Positions 1-8,314 of a stretch of DNA of 64,000 nt are shown here, one piece after another. The notes beneath the pieces are model-generated. The model did not search any database. It saw only the letters and a list, made by a program, of their open reading frames with translations, and was not told the DNA's origin. The first letter of the stretch is position 1, and the number at the start of each line of letters is the position of its first letter. This stretch comes from an uncultured Luteitalea sp. GTDB lineage: Bacteria; Acidobacteriota; Vicinamibacteria; Vicinamibacterales; Vicinamibacteraceae. The stretch lies in contig CAKTDA010000005.1 of assembly GCA_934541105.1 (NCBI GenBank), positions 248,001 to 312,000 of the forward strand. The letters are read 5' to 3'. Made by a program: the position numbers and the translations under genes.

Positions 1-2
1 CC

Positions 3-1178
3 CTCGCACGTGTCGGGCTTGCGGCGATCGGTCCCCGGACGCCAATGGCGCGGCTCGGGATCGGCCAGCGGCAGCTCGTGGAGGTGGCCGCGGCGCTGGC
101 GCGGCCATGCCGCGTGCTGGTGCTCGACGAGCCGACCGCGGCCCTCACCGCCCGCGAGACCGACACCCTGCTGGTGCAGGTGCGTCGGTTGCGCGCGTCG
201 GGCCTGGCCATCCTCTACATCAGCCATCGCCTCGGCGAGGTCGCGCACATTGCCGATCGCATCACGGTGTTGCGCGACGGGCGTGTCGTGGCGACACACG
301 ACCCCGCGGATGTGGACTCGGCCTCGCTCGTCGAGTCGATGACGGGCATACCGGCGACGACGTCGCCGCATCGGTCGCCGTCGATTGCCGATCCGACCGC
401 CATCCCGGCGCTCCGCGTCGAGGGCCTCACGCGCGGCAACCGCGTGCGCGGTGTTGGGTTCGACGTGGCGCGCGGCGAGATCCTCGGCATCTTCGGCCTC
501 GTGGGCGCCGGACGCACGGAGACGCTGCGCGCACTTGTCGGCGCCGACGCGCCGGATGCCGGCCGCGTGCTTCGGGGCGGGATCGAGGTGCGGATTCGCA
601 GTCCGCGCGATGCGGCCAGGGCCGGCATCGGCATGGTCCCCGAGGATCGGCAGTCGCAGGCGCTGCTCCCCGGGCTGTCCGTGCGTGCCAACACGGGCCT
701 TGCAGCCCTCCCGTCCATGGCGTACGCCGGCACCTGGGTTGACACCGCGCGCGAGCGCGAACGGGTCGGTGGCCTCGTGGACGCGCTCGAGGTGCGCTGC
801 CGATCCATCGAGCAGCCCGTCGGCGAGCTGAGCGGAGGCAACCAGCAGAAGGTGATCCTCGGACGGTGGCTCCTGCGCGACGTCGAGGTGCTGCTGCTCG
901 ACGAGCCGACGCGCGGCGTGGACATGGGCGCCAAGGCGGCAATCCATCGCGTCTTCGGGGCGCTTGCCGCGCGGGGCAGGAGCCTCGTCGTCGCGTCGAG
1001 CGAGCTCGAGGAGCTGACCGCGATCAGCGATCGCATCCTCGTCCTCTCGGCCGGCCGGGTGGCCGCGTGCGTGCCGCGCGGCGAGTGGACCGACGCCGGC
1101 CTCATGGCGGCAGCGTTCTCGGGACACGAGGACGCCAGCGCGTCGGTCGGGGTGGACCGCGAGGCGCGGCCATCGTGA
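3..1178 (+). CDS. Sugar ABC transporter ATP-binding protein (RbsA/MglA type), 5' truncated by window edge
   Basis: This is the ATPase of a ribose/galactose-type sugar importer, and it powers the permease encoded immediately downstream. The reading frame is open to the left edge, so the first Walker A lies outside. The visible part has the first-half signature region (GIGQRQLVEVA) and Walker B (VLVLDEPTAAL). A second cassette follows with a degenerate P-loop (GLVGAGRTE), signature LSGGNQQK and Walker B VLLLDEPTRG. Two cassettes in one chain, the second with a degenerate P-loop, is typical of the RbsA family. Its stop overlaps the GTG start of the permease by 4 bp (GTGA), so the two are translationally coupled. 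The transported sugar cannot be read from this. Confidence 0.93.
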   Translation, partial: LARVGLAAIGPRTPMARLGIGQRQLVEVAAALARPCRVLVLDEPTAALTARETDTLLVQVRRLRASGLAILYISHRLGEVAHIADRITVLRDGRVVATHDPADVDSASLVESMTGIPATTSPHRSPSIADPTAIPALRVEGLTRGNRVRGVGFDVARGEILGIFGLVGAGRTETLRALVGADAPDAGRVLRGGIEVRIRSPRDAARAGIGMVPEDRQSQALLPGLSVRANTGLAALPSMAYAGTWVDTARERERVGGLVDALEVRCRSIEQPVGELSGGNQQKVILGRWLLRDVEVLLLDEPTRGVDMGAKAAIHRVFGALAARGRSLVVASSELEELTAISDRILVLSAGRVAACVPRGEWTDAGLMAAAFSGHEDASASVGVDREARPS

Positions 1179-2140
1179 CCGCGTTCCCGGCGCGATCCGC
1201 GAGGGCGCCCGCACGGCGTCACGAGTACGCCGCCCTGGGCCTCGTGCTGGTGCTGCTCGTCGGCCTGTTCGGCGTGCTGAACGACCACTTCATCAGCCGA
1301 CTCACGTTCACGACGATCGCCAACCAGGTGCCGGCGCTGACCGTGGCCGCCGTCGGGATGACGCTCGTGCTCGTGTCCGGCGGCATCGATCTCTCGGTGG
1401 GATCGGTGATGGCCGTGTCGGCGGCCCTGCTGGGCGTGGCCGTCGCGCAGTGGCAGTGGCCGCTGCCGCTCGCCGCCGCGGCCGCCCTCGCGATCGGCAC
1501 CGGCGCCGGCCTGCTGAACGGCCTCGTCACCGTCCGCTGGCGCGTGCCGTCGTTCATCGTGACGCTCGGCATGCTGGAGATCGGCCGCGGCGGCGCGTAC
1601 CTGCTCACCGATTCGCGATCGGTGTTCGTGGGCCCGGCGCTCGACGCGGTGGGCGCGCCCATCGCGGGCGTCGGCCTCTCGCCGGCGTTCCTCCTCGCCG
1701 TGGGGCTCGTCGTCGCCGGCCAGGTGGTGCTGACGCGCACCGTGTTCGGTCGCTACGTCGTGGCGGTCGGCACCAGCCGCGAAGCCGTGCGCCTGTCGGG
1801 CATCGAACCGGGGCCGGTCGACGTGGCGGTGTTCACGATCGCGGGTGCCCTGGCGGGCCTCGCGGGCGTGTTCCACGTCGCCTACCTCGAGTCGGCCGAT
1901 CCGAATGCCGGCATCGGCATGGAGCTCTCGGCGATCGCCGCTGTCGTCATCGGCGGGACGAGCCTGATGGGCGGCCGCGGCTCGGTCGTCAGCAGTTTTC
2001 TCGGTGTGCTCATCATCGCCGTCCTGCAGGCCGGTCTCGCGCAGGCCGGTGCGTCCGAGCCCGCCAAGCGCATCGTCACCGGTGCCGTGATCGTGGCGGC
2101 GGTCATCGCCGACGCATACCGGCAGGCGCGTGTGCGGTAG
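1175..2140 (+). CDS. Sugar ABC transporter permease (RbsC type, BPD_transp_2)
   Basis: Inner-membrane permease of the sugar importer, 321 residues with about eight to ten hydrophobic segments. The family hallmark GMTLVLVSGGIDLSVGSVMA appears around residues 57-76, and a second conserved stretch, AVVIGGTSLMGGRGSV, lies near residue 260. I start it at the GTG overlapping the ATPase stop, because the upstream open frame runs through the ATPase gene and has no membrane character. It is the last gene of this operon in view; a periplasmic binding protein, if present, lies to the left of the window. Confidence 0.92.
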   Translation: MTAFPARSARAPARRHEYAALGLVLVLLVGLFGVLNDHFISRLTFTTIANQVPALTVAAVGMTLVLVSGGIDLSVGSVMAVSAALLGVAVAQWQWPLPLAAAAALAIGTGAGLLNGLVTVRWRVPSFIVTLGMLEIGRGGAYLLTDSRSVFVGPALDAVGAPIAGVGLSPAFLLAVGLVVAGQVVLTRTVFGRYVVAVGTSREAVRLSGIEPGPVDVAVFTIAGALAGLAGVFHVAYLESADPNAGIGMELSAIAAVVIGGTSLMGGRGSVVSSFLGVLIIAVLQAGLAQAGASEPAKRIVTGAVIVAAVIADAYRQARVR

Positions 2141-2449
2141 CGATCGGAGCGCTATCGAAAGTGGGACTTGCTTATTTGCAGCGTCCGGGCTAGCCTCCAC
2201 TCAAGGTTCGTACCCGATGTTGCCTTCCTGCCGCCACGTGATCGTGACGCGTACCCGTCGATCCTTCGACATGCGGGTGCGCATCTTCCCGACTTCCGGT
2301 CGCCGGTAGCAGCCTCGTTCCCCGGCTCCTCGTGAGCCCCTCCCGGCGACCAGTCTCCTCCAGTTCGCAGTGTATTCGTTGCCTTCGCGGGTGACGTGGC
2401 CTCCGTGCATCCGGCCCGGGGGCCCTCCGCGCAGGCGGAGGTTCATCTG
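2141..2449. other. Intergenic stretch without a recognised gene
   Basis: About 310 bp between the sugar permease and the next plausible start. It is less GC-rich at its beginning than the flanking genes. A minus-strand frame is open across part of it but has poor codon choice (many AGG, AGA and CGA arginines) and no ribosome-binding site, so it is not called. I see no clear terminator or promoter. Confidence 0.4.
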
Positions 2450-2713
2450 GTGACGACCCCTTACCGTTATCTCGTGACCGGCGGAAGTGAAACCGCCACT
2501 GATCTCGTCGACGAACTGTGCACGTGGCACGACCGCATGGTCGCCCATGTCCGGCGTCATGGAGCGAGTTCGCCGTGTGAGTGCGGCGAGCCCGACGATT
2601 GCCCGCGCGAGGAAGCGCGCGATCTCTGGCCGCGCGCGCGCGCCACGTTCGGCGACGCCGCCGCCCCGCTGACGTTCCTCCGGCAGCATGCAAACGAGGT
2701 CGTACATGGGTAG
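2450..2713 (+). CDS. Hypothetical protein (87 aa), first of a coupled pair
   Basis: I do not recognise the family. The chosen GTG start has a GGAGG eight bases upstream; an ATG at 2396 in the same frame lacks a ribosome-binding site. The product is soluble, with no signal peptide or membrane segment. It carries a short cysteine-containing patch (CECGEPDDC, around residues 47-55) that could bind metal, although only three cysteines are close together. Codon third positions are GC-rich as in neighbouring genes, supporting real coding. The gene overlaps the start of the next one by 8 bp, so the pair is probably co-translated. Confidence 0.55.
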   Translation: MTTPYRYLVTGGSETATDLVDELCTWHDRMVAHVRRHGASSPCECGEPDDCPREEARDLWPRARATFGDAAAPLTFLRQHANEVVHG

Positions 2714-3302
2714 CAGGCACGACCTCCACCCGCGCGCGCCCTGGAGCCTGCGCAACCTCCTGGCCGCCCAGGTGCTTGCGCACGTGCTGCCGTCGGTGCC
2801 CGTCGGGTACTGGCAGCGCCGCGTCGGCGCGCGGGCGTTCGCCCTCGACGTCCTGCCCGCCATGCCGCGCGCGTCGCAGCACGTCTCGGTGACGCGGCAG
2901 CCCGGCGTCCCGCCGATCTGGGTTGTGACGAGCGAGGTCATGACCTGGGGGGTGATTCCCTGGATCTGGCGCGCGGACCCCCGATCGGAGCGCGCCGATG
3001 CGCGGGCCGCGGTGGCACGCGTCCGCGCGGCTGCGCGCACGCCGACGTGCGCCGCGGTGTTCGTCGCGTCGGAAGCGGACCGCACCCGCCTGCGGCACAT
3101 GGCGCACCTGCGCCTCACGGGCGCCGCGTCGGTCGTCACCGTCGTCGGCATGATCTCGCTCGAAGACATCGATGCCGTGCTCGCCGAGGCGTCTGCCGAC
3201 CTCGAGGGGCGCGATGGCGCGGTGGCGATTGCCGATGCGCTCAATCGCCTGCGTGCGCTCGAGGCCTCGGCCGTGAACGGCGAGGACGCGCGGTACACCT
3301 GA
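2706..3302 (+). CDS. Hypothetical protein (198 aa), second of a coupled pair
   Basis: Unknown family. The ATG at 2706 is preceded by GAGG six bases upstream and overlaps the end of the preceding gene. The N-terminal half is rich in aromatic and hydrophobic residues, but I see no confident membrane segment. The C-terminal half looks helical. The TGA stop ends at 3302 and the stop of the convergent GH15 gene begins at 3303, so there is no intergenic space. Proximity to the GH15 gene is not evidence of a functional link because the two converge. Confidence 0.6.
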   Translation: MGSRHDLHPRAPWSLRNLLAAQVLAHVLPSVPVGYWQRRVGARAFALDVLPAMPRASQHVSVTRQPGVPPIWVVTSEVMTWGVIPWIWRADPRSERADARAAVARVRAAARTPTCAAVFVASEADRTRLRHMAHLRLTGAASVVTVVGMISLEDIDAVLAEASADLEGRDGAVAIADALNRLRALEASAVNGEDARYT

Positions 3303-5093
3303 TCAGGGTCGCGTGCGTTCCTCTGCCGGCTTCTTCCGTTGCGTCAGGTTGAGGGCGGTGTTGATGAGCCCGAGGTGCGAGAAGGCCTGCGGGAAGTTCC
3401 CGAGCTGCCGCTGCTGAACCGGGCAGTACTGCTCGGCGAGCAGGCCGAGGTCGTTCCTGATCGCGCACACGCGCTCGAACGTCGCCCGCGCCTCGGCGAG
3501 CCGGCCCGTGAGCGCGTAGGCGTCGGCGAGCCACGTCGTGCACAGCAGGAACGCGCCTTCGCCATGCGGCAGGCCGTCCACGCCGCTCGTCGTCCTGTAA
3601 CGTTCGACGAACCCGTCGCGCAGCAGGTCCGCCTCCACCGCCCGGATCGTCCCGAGCACCCGCGGGTCGTCGGCCGGCAGGAAGCCGATCTGCGGAATGA
3701 CGAGGAGCGCGGCGTCCACCTCCTCGCTGTCGTACGACTGCACGAAGCTGTTGCGCGCCGTGCTGTACCCGCGCGCACAGATCTCCGCGTGCAGCCTGTC
3801 ACGCAGCGCCCGCCAGCGGTCGACGGGTCCGTCGAGGCCGAAGCTCTCCACGTCCTTGATCGCCCGATCGAAGGCCACCCAGGCCATCAGCTTCGAGTGC
3901 GTGAAATGACGACGCGGTCCACGCACTTCCCAGAGCCCCTCGTCGGGCATCTCCCACACGTCCTCGAGCCGCGCGAGCATCTCCTGCTCGATGCGCCAGT
4001 CCTGCATCCCGTTCTGCAACCCGTTGCGGCGGCCCAGGTGCAGGCAGTCGAGCACCTCGCCGAACACGTCGAGCTGGAACTGCGCATACGCCGCATTGCC
4101 GACACGCACCGGGCGTGAGCCCTCGTAGCCGTCGAGCCACGGCAGCTCCACCTCGGTGAGGCGCCGCTCGCCCGCCAGCCCGTACATGATGTGCAACTCC
4201 GAGCCGCGGCCGGCGACCGCGCGCAGCAGCCACTCGCGCCACGCGCGCGCTTCCTCCAGGTAGCCGCAGTGCAGCAGCGCTGTCAGCGTGAACGTCGCGT
4301 CGCGCAGCCAGCAGAACCGGTAGTCCCAGTTGCGGACGCCGCCAATCTGTTCCGGCAGCGATGTCGTCGCCGCCGCGACGATGCCGCCCGTCGGCGCGTA
4401 GGTGAGCGCCTTGAGCGTGATGAGCGAGCGCAGCACCTGCTCCCGGTACTCGCCCGCGTAGGTGCAGTGCGACGCCCACTCCTCCCACCAGTCGACCGTC
4501 GCGGCCACGGCGGCCGCTGCGTCTATCGAGATCGACGCCCCGTCGTGCGACCGGTGCCAGTGCAGCACGAACGGCACCTGGTCGCCTTCGCGCACGTCGA
4601 ACTCGCCGACAGTCGTCCAGCCCTCGCCGTGCAGGCGCACCGGCGTGTGCAGGCCGATCGCGTCGGGTCCGCCAATCGCGCGCACGCCGTGCGTGTCGCG
4701 CTGCACCCAGGGCGTGATGCTGCCGTAGTCGAAGCGGACGACGAACTCGGTGCGCATCCGGACGGTGCCGCGCGTTCCGCGCACGAGCCGCACGAGGTCG
4801 GGCTCGCCCGTGCGGACCGGCATGCAGTCGGTGACCGTCACCGCGCCGCTGGCCGTCTCGAACGTCGTCTCGAGGACGAGCGTGTCGCCGACGTAGCGAC
4901 GCGAACGCCGCGTGACGTCGCCGACAGGCGCGATGCGCCAGCGCCCGTTGTCGGGCGTGCCGAGGAGCGCGGCAAAGCAGGCGCCGGAATCGAAGCGCGG
5001 AAAGCAGAGCCAGTCGATCGACCCGTCGAGGCTGACGAGTGCGGCCGTGTGGCAGTCGCCGATGAGGGCGTAGTCCTCGATGCGTGCGGCCAT
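3303..5093 (-). CDS. Glycoside hydrolase family 15 protein (glucoamylase/trehalase-like)
   Basis: A 596-residue GH15 enzyme of the bacterial class that includes glucoamylase-like enzymes and the actinobacterial GH15 trehalases. The N-terminus (MAARIEDYALIGDCHTAALV) is the conserved opening of that subfamily and fixes the start at 5093 rather than at an upstream in-frame codon. An N-terminal beta-sandwich region is followed by an (alpha/alpha)6 barrel bearing the substrate-site motif RNWDYRFCWLRD around residue 275. No signal peptide is visible, so it is probably cytoplasmic, acting on alpha-glucans or trehalose. A trehalose synthase/phosphatase gene lies at 40135-42363 but is not linked. The substrate is undecided from sequence alone. 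Confidence 0.88.
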   Translation of the reverse strand: MAARIEDYALIGDCHTAALVSLDGSIDWLCFPRFDSGACFAALLGTPDNGRWRIAPVGDVTRRSRRYVGDTLVLETTFETASGAVTVTDCMPVRTGEPDLVRLVRGTRGTVRMRTEFVVRFDYGSITPWVQRDTHGVRAIGGPDAIGLHTPVRLHGEGWTTVGEFDVREGDQVPFVLHWHRSHDGASISIDAAAAVAATVDWWEEWASHCTYAGEYREQVLRSLITLKALTYAPTGGIVAAATTSLPEQIGGVRNWDYRFCWLRDATFTLTALLHCGYLEEARAWREWLLRAVAGRGSELHIMYGLAGERRLTEVELPWLDGYEGSRPVRVGNAAYAQFQLDVFGEVLDCLHLGRRNGLQNGMQDWRIEQEMLARLEDVWEMPDEGLWEVRGPRRHFTHSKLMAWVAFDRAIKDVESFGLDGPVDRWRALRDRLHAEICARGYSTARNSFVQSYDSEEVDAALLVIPQIGFLPADDPRVLGTIRAVEADLLRDGFVERYRTTSGVDGLPHGEGAFLLCTTWLADAYALTGRLAEARATFERVCAIRNDLGLLAEQYCPVQQRQLGNFPQAFSHLGLINTALNLTQRKKPAEERTRP

Positions 5094-5191
5094 CGTCGCA
5101 GCATATCGGACAACCGTCGTGAGGGACGCGTGTCGACGGCCCGAGAAGGAGGAGCAGGGCGTCACGCGTCCGACGCCCTGCTCGTACGTAG

Positions 5192-5213
5192 CCGTCGACG
5201 TTCACGTCGACGG
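5192..5213 (+). repeat. Interspersed 22-bp palindrome, copy 1
   Basis: Perfect inverted repeat with 10-base arms around a TC spacer (CCGTCGACGT / ACGTCGACGG), 8 bp beyond the stop codon of the PEP-CTERM gene and upstream of the GH15 gene. It belongs to a four-member family in this window that keeps the 10+2+10 architecture while the arms vary. It could be a mobile REP-like element or a bidirectional terminator. Confidence 0.8.
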
Positions 5214-5220
5214 GGAACTG

Positions 5221-5796
5221 CTAGGCGCGGCGACGACGCGCGAAGCCTGCGGCGCCGAGGCCGATCCCGAGCAGCGTCAGCGTCAGGGGCTCGGGCACCG
5301 CGGTGACACCGCCCGTGAAGAGGAACGCGTTGTCGTCGTAATCGAGGTCGCCGCCCCCGAGGAGATCCTCGAAGCCGACGTAGGTGCCGATGCCGAGCGC
5401 GCCGGCGTCGTGGTCGGTGATGACGCGGTTGTGCACGACCTGATCCGGGTTGCGCGAGGCGCTGCCCATGAAGAACGTGTCACCGGTGTTCTGGACGTGG
5501 ATCCCGAAGACGAGCTCGTCGCCGATGGCGAACCCGTCAGCGCCCGGGTCGAAGGTCACGGTCACGCCGGACGGCTCGTCGAGCGTCAGGAAGCGGACGT
5601 ACGTGAGGTCGGCCCGGTAGAGGTTCAGTTCGCTCGTGTAGCCGGACGACACCGGCAGGGAGGTCACGGTGACCTCACCGCCCGTGTACGTGAGCGTGCC
5701 CCCCATGATCAGGGCAGCGGACGCCGGCTGCGCGGCCAGGAGCATGCCACCGAGGACCATCGTGGCGGCCGTCACCATCTTCATCATCGACTTCAT
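5221..5796 (-). CDS. PEP-CTERM sorting-domain protein with DUF4114-like region
   Basis: A 191-residue exported protein. The start at 5796 has a GAAGGAA ribosome-binding site and gives a clear signal peptide (residues 1-29, ending near QPASA). The body is acidic and beta-rich. The segment GFEDLLGGGDLDYDDNAF near residue 150 resembles DUF4114-type PEP-CTERM proteins. The C-terminus has the sorting signal: VPEP, a hydrophobic helix (LTLTLLGIGLGAAGFA) and the basic tail RRRRA. Such proteins are processed by exosortase and linked to exopolysaccharide production; no exosortase gene lies in the window. A sigma-54-type promoter precedes it. Confidence 0.93.
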   Translation of the reverse strand: MKSMMKMVTAATMVLGGMLLAAQPASAALIMGGTLTYTGGEVTVTSLPVSSGYTSELNLYRADLTYVRFLTLDEPSGVTVTFDPGADGFAIGDELVFGIHVQNTGDTFFMGSASRNPDQVVHNRVITDHDAGALGIGTYVGFEDLLGGGDLDYDDNAFLFTGGVTAVPEPLTLTLLGIGLGAAGFARRRRA

Positions 5797-5875
5797 CGGT
5801 TCCTTCTCGTTTCTCAGCGGGGCGCCGGCCGTGATGGCGGACATCTTCAACACCGCATCTGCAAACACGACAGAG

Positions 5876-5891
5876 GGCAAGAGGAATGCCA
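5876..5891 (-). promoter_or_regulatory. Sigma-54 (-24/-12) promoter of the PEP-CTERM gene
   Basis: On the minus strand the 16 bases read TGGCATTCCTCTTGCC: a GG doublet, exactly ten bases, then GC within TTGC, matching the RpoN consensus. Transcription would start near 5865, giving a leader of about 70 nt before the start at 5796. PEP-CTERM genes in other lineages are reported to be RpoN-controlled through PrsK/PrsR, so the placement makes biological sense. Confidence 0.7.
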
Positions 5892-5940
5892 GCTGCCGAG
5901 TTACGGATTTCCGTGAGAAGGACGCGGGAAAGGCTTCCCC

Positions 5941-5982
5941 GGCAGACCCCGAACGCCTCAGGGCGTTCGTCTAAGGTCTGCC
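5941..5982. promoter_or_regulatory. Nested inverted repeats upstream of the sigma-54 promoter
   Basis: Outer arms GGCAGACC / GGTCTGCC (5941-5948 and 5975-5982) enclose inner arms CGAACGCC / GGCGTTCG (5950-5957 and 5962-5969). The centre is roughly 95 bp upstream of the predicted RpoN start site, where enhancer-binding proteins often bind. It also lies 17 bp past the stop of the upstream gene, so a terminator role is possible, but no strong T-run follows on the minus strand. Confidence 0.5.
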
Positions 5983-5998
5983 GGAGAGGGGTTTTCTG

Positions 5999-7255
5999 CT
6001 AGATGGCCGGGGCCGGCCCCGTCAGTGCGGCCAGGACTTCCCGGTACAGGTACTGCGAGCCGGCGACGCCGTCGTCCGGACCCTGCTCGTACTCGAGCGC
6101 GAAGGTGCCGCGGTAGCCGGCCGCAAGCATGATGCGCACGGAGCGCTGCACGTCGTTGCGGTCGCCCCAGCGGTCCCAGTACTTGGCGTGCGCGTTCGTG
6201 TGGGCATACGGCGCCAGCGCCTTGAGGCCGTGCACCAGCATGTGCTCGTGCTCCCAGTTGCAGAAATCGGGCGAGGCCTCGCAATAGGGGTGATTCACCT
6301 CGTCGATGATCGTGCGGATGTTCAGCGGGTCGGCGGCAAGGCCCCAGTGGTTCTCGATCGTGACGCGGATCCCGAGCTTGCCTCCGAAGTCGGCCATCTC
6401 GCGGTGCGAGGCGATGGCGGCCTCGAGCAGCGGGATGAGGTCGATGTTGCGGGGATAGCCGTCGCCCGGCCCGCGCGGCACGGCGTTGGGCCTGATGCTC
6501 GGCCCGAGTGCCTGCGGCGAGTTCATCCGCATGGACTTCACGCCGAGCACGGCGCAGCCCTCGAGCCAGCGCTTGGCCATGTCCACGCCGGCCTGGCGCC
6601 GCGCGTCGGCCTCGGGCGACCCGTAATCGGCAAGGCCCGACGGCGCGTTGTTCGAGATGTGCTGGACGTACGTGCCTGTCTTCGCACAGGTGTTCGCGAG
6701 CGTGTCGAGCCACTTGCGGCCTGACGCGCTCAGGGGATCGAAGCCGCCGATCCGTCCGCTGGCACGCGCGGGGAAGAACATCGAGTCGTCGGTGACGTCA
6801 CCGAACAGGCCCGAGAAGAGGTCCATCCGGGTGACGCCCGGGAACGTGTCCCTGGTGAACTGCGGGAAGTCCAGCATCGTGATCGTGCCGTACTTCTTGC
6901 GCATCTCCTCGGCGCTCGGCAGGTTGGCCCGGGCCGCCCGTGCAGCCGCGGCGACCTTCAGGGCTTCGGCGGCGTTGGGATTGGCCTCGATCTCGGCAGC
7001 GACGGCCTGTCCCTGCCCCTGCCGCTGACGCGGCGGGGCGCCGGCGGGACGCGGCGGCATTGCCCGCGGCTTGAACAGCTGGCGCAGCGGCCACGTGTTG
7101 CTTGCAATGCGGTCGAGCGCGGCCTTGTGGGCGGCTTCCTGCGCGCGTGCCTCACTGCCCGATCCGATCAGCACGGCCGCGGTGGCCATGCCAGCGGTAG
7201 CGGTCCTGAAGAAGTCGCGACGCCCGACCGCGCCCGGAGTGTTCCCGTCGTTCAC
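5999..7255 (-). CDS. Tat-exported TIM-barrel protein (sugar phosphate isomerase/epimerase family)
   Basis: A 418-residue protein starting at a GTG with GAGGAG six bases upstream. Residues 1-38 form a twin-arginine leader (GRRDFFRTATAGMATAAVLI). The segment after it is Gln/Pro/Ala-rich with no obvious fold. From about residue 125 it has the xylose-isomerase-like TIM barrel pattern (AP endonuclease 2 superfamily), with IENHWG near residue 300 and the late strand FALEYEQG as candidate metal-ligand positions. Exported members of this family are common in acidobacteria and planctomycetes; their substrates are mostly unknown. It is oriented with the PEP-CTERM gene but separated from it by 200 bp containing that gene's own promoter. 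Confidence 0.82.
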   Translation of the reverse strand: MNDGNTPGAVGRRDFFRTATAGMATAAVLIGSGSEARAQEAAHKAALDRIASNTWPLRQLFKPRAMPPRPAGAPPRQRQGQGQAVAAEIEANPNAAEALKVAAAARAARANLPSAEEMRKKYGTITMLDFPQFTRDTFPGVTRMDLFSGLFGDVTDDSMFFPARASGRIGGFDPLSASGRKWLDTLANTCAKTGTYVQHISNNAPSGLADYGSPEADARRQAGVDMAKRWLEGCAVLGVKSMRMNSPQALGPSIRPNAVPRGPGDGYPRNIDLIPLLEAAIASHREMADFGGKLGIRVTIENHWGLAADPLNIRTIIDEVNHPYCEASPDFCNWEHEHMLVHGLKALAPYAHTNAHAKYWDRWGDRNDVQRSVRIMLAAGYRGTFALEYEQGPDDGVAGSQYLYREVLAALTGPAPAI

Positions 7256-7530
7256 GTTGATCTCCTCGATGTCTCGCGCAGGATGGCCGTTTCCGGCCGC
7301 GCGGCTGCGGCCGCGAGCGCGGCCTCAGGCATATCTACGACGCGCTCGGGCTGGGCATGTCATCAAGCCCACCACCCTTGCCGGCTGTCGTCGTCTGCTG
7401 CACCTGCCGCAGGGCGCCGCCGGAGCTCGGCATGAACTCGACGGCCGGATCTGGCGATTCCGCCGCATTCCGGGCCGGCATCGCCGCCGGCATGGCTCTC
7501 GCACACCGATCGACACAGGAGGTGAATGAC

Positions 7531-8253
7531 ATGACTTTGCAACTCGACCGTGTGCTCATGCTGGGCGGGTCGCTCGTGATAGCCGCCGTGGTGGCCGCCC
7601 CCGCGGCAGCCCAGGACACCCGTGAACGTGTTCGCGAGACCTCGCGAGAGGCCGCGCAGGAGACCCGGGAGGCCACGCGTGAGGCCCGACAGGCGACCGA
7701 GCGGAGCGGCAATGCCGTCAAGGATTCCTGGATCACGATGAAGGTGCACTCGCAGTTCGTCCCTGAAGACGCCCTCGAGGACAGCGACATCGACGTCGAG
7801 ACGAACGCCGGTGTGGTGACGTTGACCGGCACGGTGCCGACCGCTGCCGGCAAGACACGCGCAGTGGCGATTGCCAAGGCGACCGACGGCGTGACGCGCG
7901 TGACCGATCGCCTGCGCATCGCACCGGAAGACGCCGAAGATCTGCCCGCCGCCGCAGCGGGTGCCGCCGGAGCGACGGGCGCCGCCGCCCGAGAGGGCGC
8001 GCGTGAGACCCGCGAGGCGGGCCGGCGTGCCGGCAGCAACGTGAGCGACGGCTGGCTGACGTCGAAGATCTACGCGCAGTTCATCACCGAGGATGCGCTC
8101 GAGGACAGCGACATCGACGTCGAGACCGAGCGCGGCGTCGTGACGCTCACCGGCACGGCCCCGACGAAGGCCGGCGCGACACGAGCCGAGCAGATCGCGA
8201 AGATGACCGACGGCGTGCAGTCGGTCAGCAACAAGATCACCGTCAAGCCATAA
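7531..8253 (+). CDS. Periplasmic protein with two BON domains (OsmY-like)
   Basis: The ATG at 7531 has a near-perfect AGGAGGTGA seven bases upstream, which decides the start over several upstream in-frame codons. A signal peptide (residues about 1-29, ending PAAAQ) is followed by an Arg/Glu-rich amphipathic helix. Two BON domains follow, near residues 68-132 and 173-240. Both carry the identical stretch EDALEDSDIDVET and the typical GVVTLTGT strand, showing an internal duplication. BON domains associate with phospholipid and envelope structures, and OsmY-type proteins act in envelope stress. The gene stands alone and ends in a GC-rich hairpin. Confidence 0.9.
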   Translation: MTLQLDRVLMLGGSLVIAAVVAAPAAAQDTRERVRETSREAAQETREATREARQATERSGNAVKDSWITMKVHSQFVPEDALEDSDIDVETNAGVVTLTGTVPTAAGKTRAVAIAKATDGVTRVTDRLRIAPEDAEDLPAAAAGAAGATGAAAREGARETREAGRRAGSNVSDGWLTSKIYAQFITEDALEDSDIDVETERGVVTLTGTAPTKAGATRAEQIAKMTDGVQSVSNKITVKP

Positions 8254-8265
8254 GCGCGGCAGCCA

Positions 8266-8289
8266 GGGCCGGCCGGCGACGGCCGGCCC
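8266..8289 (+). terminator. GC-rich hairpin after the double-BON gene
   Basis: Perfect 9-bp arms GGGCCGGCC / GGCCGGCCC with a six-base loop, 13 bp after the stop codon. No T-run follows, so an intrinsic terminator is plausible but not certain; it may instead protect the 3' end. Confidence 0.5.
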
Positions 8290-8314
8290 GGAGCAGCGAT
8301 ATGCTCGGGGCGCC

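Noticed and set aside
215..2200. A 661-codon minus-strand open frame opposite the sugar ABC genes
   Set aside because: Antisense shadow rich in Arg, His, Asp and Gly; the plus-strand ATPase and permease are unambiguous.
2201..2410. A minus-strand frame of about 69 codons in the gap after the sugar permease
   Set aside because: It reads somewhat protein-like near its end, but has rare arginine codons, no ribosome-binding site and overlaps the better-supported plus-strand gene region.
7325..8039. Minus-strand frames opposite the double-BON gene
   Set aside because: Antisense shadows. The plus gene has a near-perfect ribosome-binding site, a signal peptide and two BON domains.
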